Below are positions 12,673 to 24,450 of a stretch of DNA of 64,000 nucleotides, piece after piece. The translations under genes and the position numbers were made by a program. The stretch's first letter is position 1, and each line of letters opens with the position of its first letter. The stretch covers positions 24,190,473 to 24,254,472 of the forward strand of contig CM070611.1 in NCBI GenBank assembly GCA_036346395.1. Direction: 5' to 3'. This stretch comes from Hsuehochloa calcarea. Lineage: Eukaryota > Streptophyta > Magnoliopsida > Poales > Poaceae. The notes below the pieces were generated by a model. It was not told where the DNA came from. It was given only the letters and a program-made list of their open reading frames with translations, and did not search any database.

Positions 12673-12856
12673 GCGGAACTTCCGCCCTGGGTATGCGGAA
12701 GTACCGATCATCGGAACTTCCGCCCTGGGAAAGCGGAACTTCCGATTGACCTGAGCAATATGTTCTGTTTTGGTATTGTGCGGAGCTTCCGCCCTGGGAT
12801 TGCAGAAGTTCCGATCATCGGAACTTCCGCCTTGGTGAAATCAGAACTTCCGTTTG
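12673..12856. repeat. CGGAACTTCCG palindrome array, LTR-start cluster (copia B)
   Basis: Eight copies of CGGAACTTCCG or one-mismatch variants occur in 184 bp, at about 12674, 12696, 12712, 12734, 12781, 12802, 12819 and 12841. Several are joined by CGCCCTGGG linkers, giving a two-motif higher-order unit. Confidence 0.8.
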
Positions 12857-14067
12857 TACGCAGAACTGAGCAGTGAGTGCATAGTTTTGATTTTGAGTTC
12901 ATGAATGGTTTTGAGACTATTGTAAATGTTGATTCTTGTATCTAGAGCAATGCTATGGGATGTGTTTCTTGTCTGTGCTGGTTGCAGGGCGTCGAGGCGG
13001 AGTCGTGGCGAGACACGTGGAGACTGGACTAGACGCAGGCGGCGTTGAGGTCAGAACGGTCAAGCTGTGTTGAAGACGGCGTGCACTCGATGTGGTTGCG
13101 AGTCGTGGACAACAAGGAATGCGGGACCTTCCATAAGGTGCACGAGGGCGAAAGGGTAATTTCGCAAGGCGGCACAAGTGGAAGCGGGACCCGTTAGGGT
13201 TTAGCCGGCGTAACGGGTTGGAGACCCATTAGCCAAGGGCTATAAATAGAGGTGAAGGCTTGGTTGTTTTGGGTACTTTTGAGAGAGTATTAGGGTTTGC
13301 TAGAGTCAAAAGTGGCTTTGAGAGTTTGTTTTGGCTTTAGGTTTTAGTTGTTGGAGAGAGCAGAGATGTCTCTGTGTGTGTGGCTTCTCTCTGTTCTTCT
13401 CTTCTAGAGCTCTCTCATTTGCTTGTGTGTGTTTTTGAGATGGAGAGGGAGAGAATGGATTGAGTCTTTGTAATCATTCCTCTATGTGTGTATCTGTAAT
13501 CCATTGATGCAAGGAATGAAAAATCTCTTGTTTACTTCCTGTTCATGTCTCTGTTCTTATTAATGCTTGATTCGTGAGATTTTGGTTTTTGGCTTGATTC
13601 TTGTTGGGAAGTACCAAAATGGGTTGCTCTTTGTTGGGATGATGCCACAAGATCATTTGATCGACTTTTCCCAAGAGCAAATCAACTGTAATCTTAATTC
13701 TTGATTTTTGGTTTTCTCTGTTCTTCCTTCCCGTACCTAGGTCTTGGATGAAAATCTTGTTTCCCTTCTTGAGATGGCATGAAACTTGGCATGTTGAATC
13801 TATAGGCTATTAAGTAGCTACCCTCAAAGTTTCATCACTCAAGAATCCAAGAATCATGGGAATTTCAAGTTTTTGGTCTTTCTTGCCAAATATTCAAGAA
13901 ATCCAATTTTGCTTTGATTAATGAATCTTTGTCTACGATTCCTTCTCAATGAGGTCAAGATATTGTTTAGGATGATGTCCTGTGAAACTTGACCCGAGAA
14001 GAGCAGCAAATTGTGAGGATTTCGGATTTTTTGAAATTTCTAGTACGTGCTGTTCTTCTGTCTGGTA

Positions 14068-14250
14068 CAATCGGAACTTCTGTTTTTACACGGCGGAACT
14101 ACCGCGTGCGGAACTTCCGCGCTGGAAGACCGGAACTTCCGATTGTCGACAGAGCAGCCTAGAAATTTGGGAACTTCCGCCTGAATGATCGGAACTACCG
14201 CAGTGCGGAACTACCGCTAGGATAATCGGAACTTCCGATATCCGACAGAA
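14068..14250. repeat. CGGAACTTCCG palindrome array, LTR-end cluster (copia B)
   Basis: About eight copies of CGGAACTTCCG or CGGAACTACCG. Two are followed by a GACAGA(A/G)CAGCC block, suggesting internal duplication within the cluster. Confidence 0.8.
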
Positions 14251-14402
14251 CAGCCCAGATTTCATTTCCTTTTCTGGTTTTGGTTCATTTCTTTTTTCTT
14301 GATTATCTGAGGGTATTGTTTATCAGTATGAATACTTAAGAGGGGAGGATCTTAATTTTAAGGCACCATTCACCCCCCCCTCTGTTGCCATTTCGGTCCT
14401 TA

Positions 14403-16452
14403 AAGAACTCTAAAATTGTGAGGTCGATGACCCAGCTATTAAAGAAGAAGAAAAAGTTCAAATGGTTAGTGGAATGCAAGGCAAGCTTTCAAATCTCGAA
14501 AGAACACCTGACCAAAGCTCCGGTACTCATCCTGCAGGATATTCACAAGAGCTTCGACATATACTGTGACGCTTCTCACCACGAGCCCGGTTGTGTGCTT
14601 ATGCAAGAGGGCCGAGTTGTGGCATATGCATCGAGGAAATTGAAGACACACGAAGCTAATTATCCTATGCACAACTTGAAGCTAGTAGCTGTGGTCCATG
14701 CCCTGAAGATATTACGATATTACCTCATCGTTAATCGTTGCGAGATCTACACTGGTCATAAGAGCCTCAAATATATCTTCACCCAAGGCGACCTGAACCT
14801 GAGGCAAAGAAGCTGATTTGGGTTGATCAAGGACTACATTACGGGACTCCATTATCACCCAGGGAAGGCCAACGTGGTGGCTGACGCATTGAGCAGAAAA
14901 TCTCAATGCAACTATTTGTCGGTAACACCCACTTCGACAGGCTTGTGTGTTGCATTGCAACGTCTTCATCTGGAGATAATTGAAGAAGGGTTTCCTACTA
15001 CCCTAAATCTAACATCCACATTAGAGGACCAGATTAGAGCGGTCCAGAAGACCGATTTGCAAGTGGCCCAAATCCGGGAAGACATGATGCAAGGCATGGC
15101 CAAATGCTTCACCATATATGCGCAAGGCATCCTATGGTTCGAGAACCGTTTGGTGGTTCCTTTTGATCACAAATTGAGGGAATTGATCCTCAAGGAAACT
15201 CACAACTCTAAATTTATCCATCCACCTTGGGAGTACCAAATATACCAAGATCTCAAGAAGCGGCTATGGTGGAGCCGAATAAAATAGCAGATCACACAAT
15301 ACGTTGCCGAATGTGATGTATGCTAAAGTGTCAAAGATGAGCATTTGAAGCTAGCGGGTACTCTCCAACTGTTGCCCATTCCCAAGTGGAAGTGGGAGGA
15401 AGTCGGGATGGACTTCATCACCGACCTTCCAAGGACTCAAGTCGGGTCTGATTCCATATGGGTGATTGTTGATCGTTTGACGAAGGTTGCCTATTTTATT
15501 CCTATCAGGACCACCTACACCTTGGTCAAGTTAGCAGAGCTTTACATCTCAAGGATAGTCTGTCTCCATGGTGTACCAAAGGTGATCGTTTCAGATCGAG
15601 AAACTTAGTTTACATCCCACTTCTAGAAGTGCCTACAAAGTCAATGGGGACCAATTTATCTTTTAGCACCGCTTACCACCACTAAACAGATGGGCAAAAT
15701 GAGAGGGTGAACCAAATTTTAGAAGACCTTCTCCGCATGTGTGCTATCCTATAGCAAGAATTGGGAGAAGTGCTTGTAGTTTCATGGAGTTCTCCTACAA
15801 CAATAGCTTCCAATCAAGCATTCAAATGTCACCTTTCGAGGCGCTATATAGGAGAGCTTGTATGACACCCTTGAACTGGTCTGAGACCGGGGAGAGACCA
15901 TTCTATGGTCTGACCTTGGTGGACAACGCCGAAGGGCATGTTCGTGTGATCTGTGAGCGACTTGAGATGGCTCAATCTCGTCATAAGTCGTATGTCGACC
16001 GCCGTCATTGTGAGTTGAGCTTTGAGGTGGATGATTATGTTTACCTTAAGGTCTCTTCGATGAAAGCAACACATCGTTTCCAAGTTAAAAGCAAATTGGC
16101 ACCTCGCTACATCGGACCATTCTAGATTCTAGCGAAACTATGACCGCTGGCCTATTAATTGGAGTTGCCACCATCACTTTCAGATATGCATGGCGTATTT
16201 CATGTCTCACAACTGAAGAAGTGCCTTCAAATACCAACCAAAGCAACCGAGTTGGGGGAACACGACTTGTTATCCGATCTTTCTTATCGGGAACACCCGA
16301 TTCACATTCTTGAAGAAATGGAGAGCAAGACGAGGAATCACAACATCAAGTTCTTAAAAATTCAGTGGAGTAACCATACTGACAATGATGCAACTTGGGA
16401 GCGTGAAGACCGAATGCGAACCGAATATCCCGATCTTTTTCTTTCCATTTGA
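14403..16452 (+). pseudogene. Gypsy RNase H, integrase and chromodomain
   Basis: In order: RNase H with FDIYCDASHHEPGCVLMQEG (about 14553-14612), YASRKLKTHEANYP and TGHKSLKYIFTQ; the linker LHYHPGKANVVADALSRKS (about 14847-14900); an HHCC zinc finger interrupted by stops (about 15200-15330); the integrase core with MDFITDLPR (15410) and VSDRE (15591); the region 15739-16125; and a C-terminal chromodomain-like segment with HILEEMESKTRN and ATWEREDRMR (about 16305-16420). This is a chromovirus (Tekay/Del-like) arrangement. Frame is largely conserved but broken by several stops, many explained by single C-to-T or G-to-A changes at Gln or Trp codons, as expected of an old methylated copy. Confidence 0.85.
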
Positions 16453-16639
16453 ATTACCTTCGAATCAAGAAAGGAAAGGTTAAACAGAGCAAAATGTAAT
16501 AGAAATGCTTTGTAACCTTGACCTTATTGTCTTAGCACTATCTTTGAAGGAAATCAAGACAACAAATTTTGTATCTTTCTCTAGTAGTCTTCCGATCCAT
16601 TTTTCCGAACTACCGGAATCTCAGGTAAAGATTCTTTAT

Positions 16640-16650
16640 AAGGGGGGAGG
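16640..16650 (+). other. Polypurine tract of plus-strand gypsy
   Basis: AAGGGGGGAGG about 190 bp after the chromodomain stop. The next base would start the 3' LTR, although the expected TG dinucleotide is missing. Confidence 0.65.
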
Positions 16651-18350
16651 TTAATTTAATAAATAGAATTATTATGCATCTTATGAGAATGCATGTCATT
16701 TCTAAAATATTTGCACAAAATATTGCATTTGAAAAAACTTCAAATCAAAGTTCAACATGTAGATCAAATATGAAGCCCCAAAATAAAATAAGATAAATGC
16801 TTATAAATTTCTCTATTAAATAATTGATTTAAATACTATAATAATTATCATGAATTAATATAAATTGTTCTAAATTTTTGGAACTTAATTCAACTCACAG
16901 AAAATTCAAGCTCAATGCAATGACCTATCCTAAGTTTGAATTTAAATTATTCAAATTTAAACATGAATAGTGGGGTTTAAAATTTTATTTGGGTGCTAGG
17001 TCATCCTAGGAACCCCTCTGATTAATTTTAGATTTTTAGGATTTTATTTGTTATATTTTGTGGCTCGGTCAAACTGGAATCAAATGAAATGAAACTCCAT
17101 CAAAATGGTACTATTCCTCGGGTTTGGACCGGACCCCGACTCGAGTCCGACCCGCGCGAGTTGACTCGATTGAGCCACACTTGAAAATGGTTTGAACCTC
17201 ACTCGGGCACACGTGTATGTGTGTTGCTGCCAACCGGGCCCCACCCGTCGGAGCCGCCTTCCACCTCCGTTGAGCGAGCGCAGAGCTCCACTCCACGCAC
17301 CGCACATGCTCTATCGCACTCTGTCCACGCTGTCACCGCACCACCCTCAGTGACCTATCCAGGAGTTTCACCTCTTCATGCCGCCTTTGCTCCGTCATCT
17401 CCCCGAGAATAATACCCCCCCCCCCCTTCACCTCCATTTCTCCTCATCTTTCCTCATGGGTATGAGGAAAGAGAAGCTCATTTGAGCCCCATTCTTGGGT
17501 AAGCTTCTCACCTCCGAGTCCCTTAGCTTCCTTCTTGCATGTTGTTTCCATTTTAACTAATCTCAGTCCTTGCCATTGCTTGTAGCTCTCAGTTCATCTT
17601 CGTGCTCTCGGCAGTTCCAGAGCTTGCTCCGAAGGACATCACTGTGTCTTCTTCGTCTCCGGTAGGTATTAATCCCGACCTTGCATGTCACTTTGTGTCT
17701 TATAGTATGATTAGATTTTCCCCTCAACTAATTTCGACAATGCACGACAGTGACTTGTGGATTTGGAGATTGTTCCATTTTCGGCCAAAGAACAACTCTT
17801 CATCTCCCACTCCGATCGGGTAAGGCATTTTCCAATTCTTTTCATTTGCACCTTCCCACTAGCATCCTTAAGCTATCCCGAAGCTTTATTCTCTTTCTTG
17901 TAGCTCAGAACAACCTCTCCTCGTGAAGCCGAGCCGCCGCCGCTGTCTTCTTCATCGCTGGCCCAGCTCTGAGCTTATCTGGCTAGTCTCTCTTCTCTCC
18001 GGCGCTCAGGTAGCCTCAATAGACCTTGTAGATGCTTGGGCACCTACTTGAATGGAAAATGCGGAGTTTTTTCATGACTTGCATGTTCTGACCGAAACTT
18101 TGCGCTGCTCAACTCTCGCTAGCTACTGGTATAGGCCACCTCGTCACCACCACCACCACCACCAAAATATGTGCAGCACTATTGCGCATCTATCCCAGCC
18201 CTTGGTTGGCACCGCGTGGCTCCTAGCGCCACTGGGCAAGCGTGCGGACGAGGAGGTCCCCGTTGTCGTACGCGGACCAGAACTATAGCGATGTCATTAG
18301 GACACTAATCCGGTGCTTTAACTGCTAATGATTGCTTACGAAAATTAATG
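16651..18350 (+). repeat. 3' LTR (partial) of plus-strand gypsy
   Basis: 1.7 kb with an AT-rich first part and a GC-rich transcribed-looking second part (17100-18290). It contains a poly-C run near 17412-17426 and a (CAC)n run near 18148-18166. Boundaries are inferred from the purine tract on the left and the LTR of the next element on the right. No second copy is in the window to confirm it. Confidence 0.5.
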
Positions 18351-20540
18351 TGTAACACCTTAGCTATTCGGAAGCCAAAATGTTACCTAAAGGATCTAAC
18401 ATACGACCATAATTCAGAAGTATTTTAAACAATAACTCATCTAAAGGGATAAAGGGAGCATCATACAATAGAACCGATGCAGGAATAAAGATTAAATCCA
18501 ATTGAGTATAATAAGTGGTTGATCAAGGACCACAAGCAGTACTTAAATAAACATATCATGGAGAGAAATATCGACCACTTCTAACTTTATTTATTCAGTT
18601 CATCAATTGACGAATGGAAGACATAATCGAAACTTATTATTGAAAATAGAATATAGTGAATTGAGTGAAAAGTGCTTGTCTACTCCCTCCCAACATAGCC
18701 ATCATCAACGATCACCTAAATAAATAAACAAAGCAAGAATGAGCTCGAGACTCAGCAAGTACCATAAATAATTGAACGAGACAACAACATTACGGAGTAT
18801 GAACATAAAAATGAATGTATAAACAAATAGATGGAATGTATGTATGTATTGAAAGGAATGGACTGCACACATGCTCATACCGGTATAGCTAGTGGCACAC
18901 CCGTCGGTGTCCACTTAAGCTTGCATTTAACCAAATACAGGGATCCAAATCCCGTATGAAGAACGTTTCATACGGGTATCCAACTCTGCCCACATTGGAA
19001 TGGTGGGTCTTACGTGCCCATACTGGAATTGATGGGTCTTTATAATCCAGTCCCGTGGATGGAACATGACAAGAGGTGCATGTTATGAATATGAATAATG
19101 AATGAGAACAACTCTAATCATTGCAATAACACATTTGAAAGGAATATAAACATGAAGTGTAATCATGGTTCATACAAATAATAATATAAACACAGCCACT
19201 CATCATTCATCTATAAAGAATTACATGGTACTTGCCTTCCGCGTTGTAACGCGCTAGGAGGCAATGAAGGTGCTTCTAAATTCGACACCTAGCTGCCTAC
19301 ACAAGTACGTACTTGAAATAAGAACAACATGGTATAAAATGCTACCGGTATCACTCTACAACACAATCCCGAAAACCATAGAGTTAACTAGTAGTAATAA
19401 TCTGAAAACGGGCAACTCCATCCCCGGAACTAGTCTGGACAGCAGCACGGCAAAATTCATATTTATTAATCTAAGACTCGGAACGAGATGAGGCCAGATC
19501 CTATGGAAACTTAACGAACCTATCTACAAAATTCTAGTTGACAAGATCACCTAATTCGGCCAAACTAAATTGCTAAACAATGGATGAAAATACAAGATGG
19601 GTTCTGTCTATATGAAAGAAACAACAGTAAAGAATATATCACAACTTTTAACCTACAGCTCCAATTGAGGTGTTCTTTATCAATCTGGAAAGATTATAAA
19701 ATTTTCTACAATAACCTAGTTGGGTGAAAACTGTGAGTCTGCCACTAACTTATTCATATTTTAAAAGACAACTAGATAGTTCATTCTCGAAAGTGATCGG
19801 ATAAAGTGTGGAAAGATTATATCATAACTTTTGAACCGTAGGTCAGAATCTGGTGATCTTGGCAGGTATGGAAAGCTAAGAACAGTGGCTACAAATCTAT
19901 AGGAGGTGAGAACCTCCAGGCCAGCCTCTAAGAAGATGAAATAGGCCGCACAATATACTGGACAGATTCTGGAAATCTAATAGCAGCAGATCGATCCAAA
20001 CTTACTAATCGATTTTACAACCAATAGGCATCAAACAACGAAACAAACTTGTGATTACCCTTGAAGACTTACAGGACGACGCAGAACAAGCCTTGGGGAC
20101 GATGATCCACCTTCTCCTCACCCCTTTCTTTCCCTCCTTTGGCCGAAACAGTGCTGTCCTCCTCTCTACCTCGCGAATGCCGGTAGCGGGGAGTTCCGTT
20201 GGAGAGATGGGGAGGCACCACAGCAGGGGGCGGCACCAGGGCAGCAGGGGAATACCAAGGACCAGGAGGGGAGGCGGCTTGGGGAGGAGAGGTGGAGGTG
20301 GCGGCTTGGGGGGAAAAGGAGGGGAGTGGGGGCGGCTAGGGTTGGGGGAAGGTGCCCCCCTATGGCGGACGCCCTCTTGGCCGGTTGGCCCTCTTGGGCC
20401 TCCTGGGTCACGGACCGTGGCCCAGGTTGGTGAGAAAAAATAGAAAATCCCTCGCCGATTCAGGAAATTTCAGTTCTTTATTTGTCTTTTCCCTCCCCGG
20501 CTTCTTTTCTAATTACCCAATTCGATTCTGGGGTATTACA
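18351..20540 (-). repeat. 3' LTR of minus-strand gypsy
   Basis: The minus strand starts TGTAATACCCC at 20540 and ends GGTGTTACA at 18351, giving TG...CA ends and 2190 bp. It follows a purine tract. It contains a perfect hairpin at 18951-18976. ORFs inside are short and GC-skewed and are not credible genes. Confidence 0.75.
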
Positions 20541-20556
20541 TTATACCTCCTTAACA
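20541..20556 (-). other. Polypurine tract of minus-strand gypsy
   Basis: The minus strand reads TGTTAAGGAGGTATAA immediately before the LTR start. Confidence 0.65.
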
Positions 20557-22264
20557 GGATTCGACCTCGAATCTACACACCAATCTACTCGAAAGAAAAC
20601 TACGACTGGAATTTATCAAAGATAAACACATACTAGAAACGAACAGGTCTAGATAATACTCGCGCGTGCGAGACTCTAGCTCCCAAGTGGCCTCTCTCTC
20701 AGTTTGATGAGACCAAAGAATCTTAACATACTTCAGAGTCTTGTTCCTCAGAATCCGCTCCGATTCTTCTAGTATTTTCACTGGCCAGGACTCGAAAGTA
20801 AGATCATGTTCGATGCTCAACGGCTCCAATGGAATAGCATGTTCTAGATATCTCAAGAATTTCCTCAACATCGATACATGAAATACATTATGAACTCCGT
20901 GCATGGATTCGGGAAGATCCAAGCGACAAGCCAATTTCCCAATTAGTGCCACGATTGGAAATCGTCCAACGTACCTCGTGCTAAGCTTCCCTTTGGTACC
21001 AAACCGCACAACTCCTTTGGTAGGCGATACTCTCAACAGAACCTCGTCCCCCACTTCGAATTCTAAATCTTGCCTTCTGACATCTGCATAGCTCATCTGT
21101 CAGCTCTGAGCAGCCAACATATTCTTCCTAATCTCTGCTACTCTGGCCACAGTCCGCTGAACCCAATCAAGACCCAAGACTGCCCGCTCTCCAACTGCAT
21201 CCATGCACAACGAGGATCTGCACTTCTGCCCAAAAAGAACCTCAAACGGAGCAGCTCGAATGCTAGCATGGTAGCTGTTGTTATAGGCGAATTCTGCCAA
21301 AGCTAAGTGATCTTCCCAGCCCCCCTTCCAAGACATAACACAACATCTGAGCATATCCTCCAGTGTCTGTATGGTGCATTCAGATTGACCATCTGTTTGG
21401 GGCCAAATCACTTGCTGAATTTGTTGTATGAATATGAATGAAATGTACCGACTTACTGAACCGGTCCACTATGACCCAAATGGCGTCCTTCCCTCGCTGC
21501 ATGCGAGCTAAACCAACTATGAAATCCATGGATATGTCATCCCATGGCCATACTTGAACCTCCAAAGGTTGCAGCAAACCTGCTGGTCGCTTATGCTCAG
21601 CTTTGACCCGCTGGCAAACTCCACAAGATCTACATATTGAGCGATATTAGTCTTCATCCTCTTCCACCAGAAACTCTTCTTCAAGTCCTTGTATATCCTG
21701 GTCTCACCAGGATGTACGGTATACGGAGTACGATGTGCTTCCCTTAGAATCTCATCTTTGACCGGAGCCTCCTGCGGTACACAAAGGCGGCCCTTGAAAC
21801 GCAATGCACCAGAATCTTCTATACTGAAGTGGCCTTGTTTGCCCTCAACAAAACGCTTCCTCACTCACTGGAGCATCTGATCAAGATTTTGTGCTTCCCG
21901 CACTCGATCTGGGATGGCTGACTCAAGAAGTAACCGGGTCTCGGTCTGGACGGTACCTCCAAAGCAAAAAGAGATATCTATACGCTCAAAATCAGTAATA
22001 AGACAACTGAGAGTAGGAGGTGTCGCCTTATGACTCAGAGCATCTGCTACAACATTCGCCTTGCCAGGGTGATACTGAATGGTGAGATCATAGTCTTTTA
22101 TCAACTCTAACCATCTCGTCTGTCCCAGGTTTAAGTCTTCTGGGTAAAGATGTATTTCAGACTCTTGTGATCAGTGAATATGTCACAAGATTCGCCGTAC
22201 AAATAATGACACCATATCTACAAAGCAAGAACCACTGCGGCAAGCTCTAAATCATGAGTGGAAT
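20557..22264 (-). pseudogene. Gypsy integrase-chromodomain polyprotein, 3' part
   Basis: Minus-strand order: RNase H remnant with THDLELAAVV and DHKSLKYIFTQ (about 22140-22260); LTIQYHPGKANVVADALSHK (about 22040-22090); HHCC finger and KDLKKSFWWKRMK (about 21640-21720); integrase core with SMDFIVGLARMQRGKDAIW (about 21480-21540) and a WPQTDGQSE block (about 21390); DVRRQDLEFEVGDEVLLRVSPTKG followed by a GTKGKLSTRYVGRF linker; and a chromodomain with VKILEESERILRNKTLKYV and REATWELESRTRE (about 20650-20790). The last 546 nt are open. Earlier parts are broken into four overlapping frames. Confidence 0.85.
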
Positions 22265-22278
22265 CACTACTACAAAAC
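22265..22278 (+). repeat. CACTA 5' terminal inverted repeat
   Basis: CACTACTACAAAAC, preceded by a potential 3-bp target duplication (AAT, 22262-22264). This is the transposase cleavage site. Confidence 0.85.
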
Positions 22279-22297
22279 ATGCCATATTAGACACCCC

Positions 22298-22442
22298 ATC
22301 ACAGAACCGTCTATGATACTTCACAGACGGTTCTTATAAAGAACCGTCTGTATACTTATTTATCACAGACGGTTCTTTACAAGAACCGTTTGTGATACAT
22401 GCCTATCACAGACGATTCTTGTAAAGAACCGTCTATGATATA
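22298..22442. repeat. CACTA 5' subterminal repeats
   Basis: Three or four inverted pairs of CACAGACGGTTCT and AGAACCGTCTGTG separated by 4-8 nt, each able to form a hairpin. Such subterminal motifs bind the TNPA-type protein in En/Spm. Confidence 0.8.
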
Positions 22443-22828
22443 CAAGCACTATAAGTAGATGCTCCCGACAGGCCCCCTTTCCATTCCATTTGAGGCACCG
22501 CCACTTTGCTGCTGCTGCTGCCTCCTCCCCATTGGCCACCCTGCTGCTGCTGCTGCCTCCTCCCCTGTTTTGAGCTGTTACCCCTGCCTCCTCCTCCCCC
22601 ATTGCGGCACCTCTGCTGCCTCCTCCCACATTGCGCCATATTGGAGAGAAGGGTAACGATCTATAACCCATTATTTTTGCTCTAGACTAATCACTAATGT
22701 GTAACGATCTGTAACCCTTTATATTTGCTCTAGACTAATCACTAATGTGTTTCGTCATTATGAAGGGTACTTGCGGTTTATTAATATAATTTAACACTAA
22801 TTAATTTGTTACGTGCGTATACGTGTAG
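22443..22828 (+). promoter_or_regulatory. TNP2 promoter and 5' leader
   Basis: ACTATAAG (22448-22455) follows the last subterminal repeat and may be the TATA box. The leader holds repeated CTGCTGCTGCTGCCTCCTCCC blocks (two copies near 22503 and 22541), then a tandem duplication of about 50 bp (22646-22696 and 22698-22749). A probable 5'-UTR intron ends at ...ACGTGTAG just before the ATG at 22829. Confidence 0.5.
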
Positions 22829-24450
22829 ATGGACCGAAACTGGATGTACATTGAGAACCGTGTGAGTGAAGAGTATATTAATGACGTGTTTGCTTTTAGA
22901 AGAGCCACCGAGCAGGATATGTTGAAGAAGGGGATAAAATTCACGTACTGTCCATGCATTGATTGCGGTAATATGAAAATGTTTTACAACCCGGCGCAGA
23001 TCGAAGCGGTTTCAAAAAAAGGATATACATGTTGGAGCAGTCACGGTGAAGAGCAGATTATACCGGAAGTCAGTAATGATGACATCGCCGAGGAAGTCAA
23101 CGATATGCAGGGTATGGAATGTGCTTTTGATGAGGATAGGTCGCATGATGACAATCTGGATCAGATGCTACGCGATGCAGAAGGGAACTACGGTGAGAGA
23201 GAGTTTTGTAAATTCGAGGGCTTAGTGGAGGACTCGGGGAAACCTTTGTTCCCTGGCTGCAAGCCGGAATACACAAGGTTGTCAACCGTGCTTGAACTGT
23301 TGAAATTGAAGGCAAGCAATGGTTGGTCCGACAAGAGTTTTACGGCATTGTTAGGTCTCTTAGCTGACATCCTTCCGGAGGGAAACATGCTGCCCAGCAC
23401 GACCTACCAAGCTAAGAAGGTTCTTTGTCCATTGGGAATGGAAGTAGAAAGAATACATGCATGTCCGAACGATTGTATCCTCTACCGTAAAGAGTATGCA
23501 GACATGCATGTATATCCCGTATGCAAAGCATCCCGATACAAGCGTAAAAATATTGCTAAGGCGAAGCAAGGACCTCCTGCTAAGATGTTGTGGTATCTGC
23601 CTGTGATCCCACGTTTGAAGCGTTTATTTGCGAACCGAAAGGAGGCAAGATTGATGCGTTGGCACTCGGAGGAGCGTAAGAAAGATGGGAAGCTCAGACA
23701 CCCTGCTGATTCTGCACAGTGGAGAAACTTCGATCGGAGCTTCAAAGAGTTCGGTGTGGAACCGAGGAAGATAAGGTTAGGGTTGAGTACGGACGAAATG
23801 AATTCTTTCGGTAACATGAGCAGCCGACATAGCACTTGGTCCGTGAATCTATGTATGTACAACCTTCCTCCTTGGCTGTGTATGAAGCGGAAATACATTT
23901 TGATGTCACTACTTATCCAAGGGCCGAAGCAACCTGGGAACGATATTGATATGTACCTAGCACCATTGCTGGAAGATCTTGTGACACTTTGGAACGAAGA
24001 GGTACAAGTATGGGATGCGTACAAACGAGAGAACTTCACTTTACGCGCTATGTTATTCTGCACCATCAATGATTTTCCTACCCTTGGTAACCTGTCGGGG
24101 TTCAGTACAAAAGGAGCCAAAGCCTGTCCGCACTGCTTAGATGGTACAAAGAGTGTATGGCTGAACAACTCACGCAAAACTATGTATATGCGTCACCGTA
24201 GGTTCCTTCCTAGGATTCACCCATACCGCAAGATGAAGAAACAATTCGACGGAAATAAGGAGGACGGTTCAGCTCCAAGGGCTTTTAGAGGGAAAGAGGT
24301 CTATGATATGGTTAAGGATATCGATGTTGTGCTTGGAAAGGGACGTAAATTAAGGACCCCTCAGAAAAACATCTGGAAGAAGCAGTCAATTTTTTGGGAC
24401 TTGCCTTATTGGGAGCACTTAGAAGTTCACCACTGCATCGACGTCATGCA
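22829..24450 (+). CDS. TNP2-type CACTA transposase, N-terminal part (interrupted)
   Basis: TNP2-like transposase that would cut the CACTA ends. Residues 3-75 form a transposase-associated domain (DRNWMY at the start, YCPCIDCGN at about 40-48, GYTCWSSHGE at about 66-75). The Transposase_21 core follows, with VNLCMYNLPPWLC (about 344), PGNDIDMYLAPLLEDL (369-384), INDFPTLGNLSGFSTKG (about 412-430) and the zinc-binding-like KACPHCLDGT (about 430-439). The start is the first ATG after a splice-acceptor-like TAG, and MDRNWMY is the usual N-terminus of the family. The frame is open for 541 codons up to HHCIDVMH, where a retroelement with an ATGCA duplication interrupts it. It resumes in frame at 33490. 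Confidence 0.9.
24446..24450. repeat. Target site duplication ATGCA, left copy
   Basis: ATGCA immediately before the LTR start TGTCGG. The matching copy is at 33485-33489. It marks clean integrase-mediated insertion. Confidence 0.9.

Larger units (their letters stand above)
9055..14402 (+). mobile_element. Ty1/copia retrotransposon B, 5'-truncated copy of the same family as A
   Basis: This copy begins abruptly just upstream of the RT domain, at the point where the LTR of copia A ends, and continues through RT, RNase H, spacer, purine tract and a complete 3' LTR. The missing LTR-gag-PR-IN part presumably lies left of copia A outside the window, if A inserted into B. The five bases after the copia A LTR (TTCCA, 9055-9059) are then the candidate target duplication. 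Its 3' LTR ends inside the RT region of the plus-strand gypsy element. Confidence 0.8.
12571..14402 (+). repeat. 3' LTR of copia B
   Basis: Starts TGAGAGACCATG after the polypurine tract and ends GGTCCTTA where the copia A LTR ends GGTCCTTCA. The TATA box TATAAATAG is at 13241-13249. The 3' end carries the C-rich motif TTCACCCCCCCC. Two palindrome clusters lie at 12673-12856 and 14068-14250. Confidence 0.85.
14403..18350 (+). mobile_element. Old Ty3/gypsy chromovirus fragment, plus strand
   Basis: Begins inside the RT-RNase H junction, where copia B inserted, and continues through RNase H, integrase and chromodomain to a purine tract and part of the 3' LTR. The 5' half is presumably left of copia B outside the window. 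The right end is cut at 18350 by the LTR of the minus-strand gypsy element. Confidence 0.8.
18351..22264 (-). mobile_element. Minus-strand Ty3/gypsy chromovirus, 3' half
   Basis: Read on the minus strand: part of RNase H (22264 downwards), integrase, chromodomain, purine tract and complete 3' LTR. The element is split by the CACTA transposon. Its RT continues at 48487-48957, and its gag and 5' LTR are missing. Confidence 0.8.

Noticed and set aside
12673..12856. Heat-shock elements
   Set aside because: The core is GAA-N1-TTC rather than GAA-N2-TTC, so the standard element is not met. Kept only as a resemblance.
12673..14250. Possible CRISPR-like array
   Set aside because: The repeats are 11-bp palindromes with irregular short spacing in a plant LTR. 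There are no long repeats, spacers or cas genes.
20051..20443. 130-codon Gly/Arg-rich plus-strand frame
   Set aside because: It lies inside the LTR of the minus-strand gypsy element and its composition is explained by G-rich sequence.
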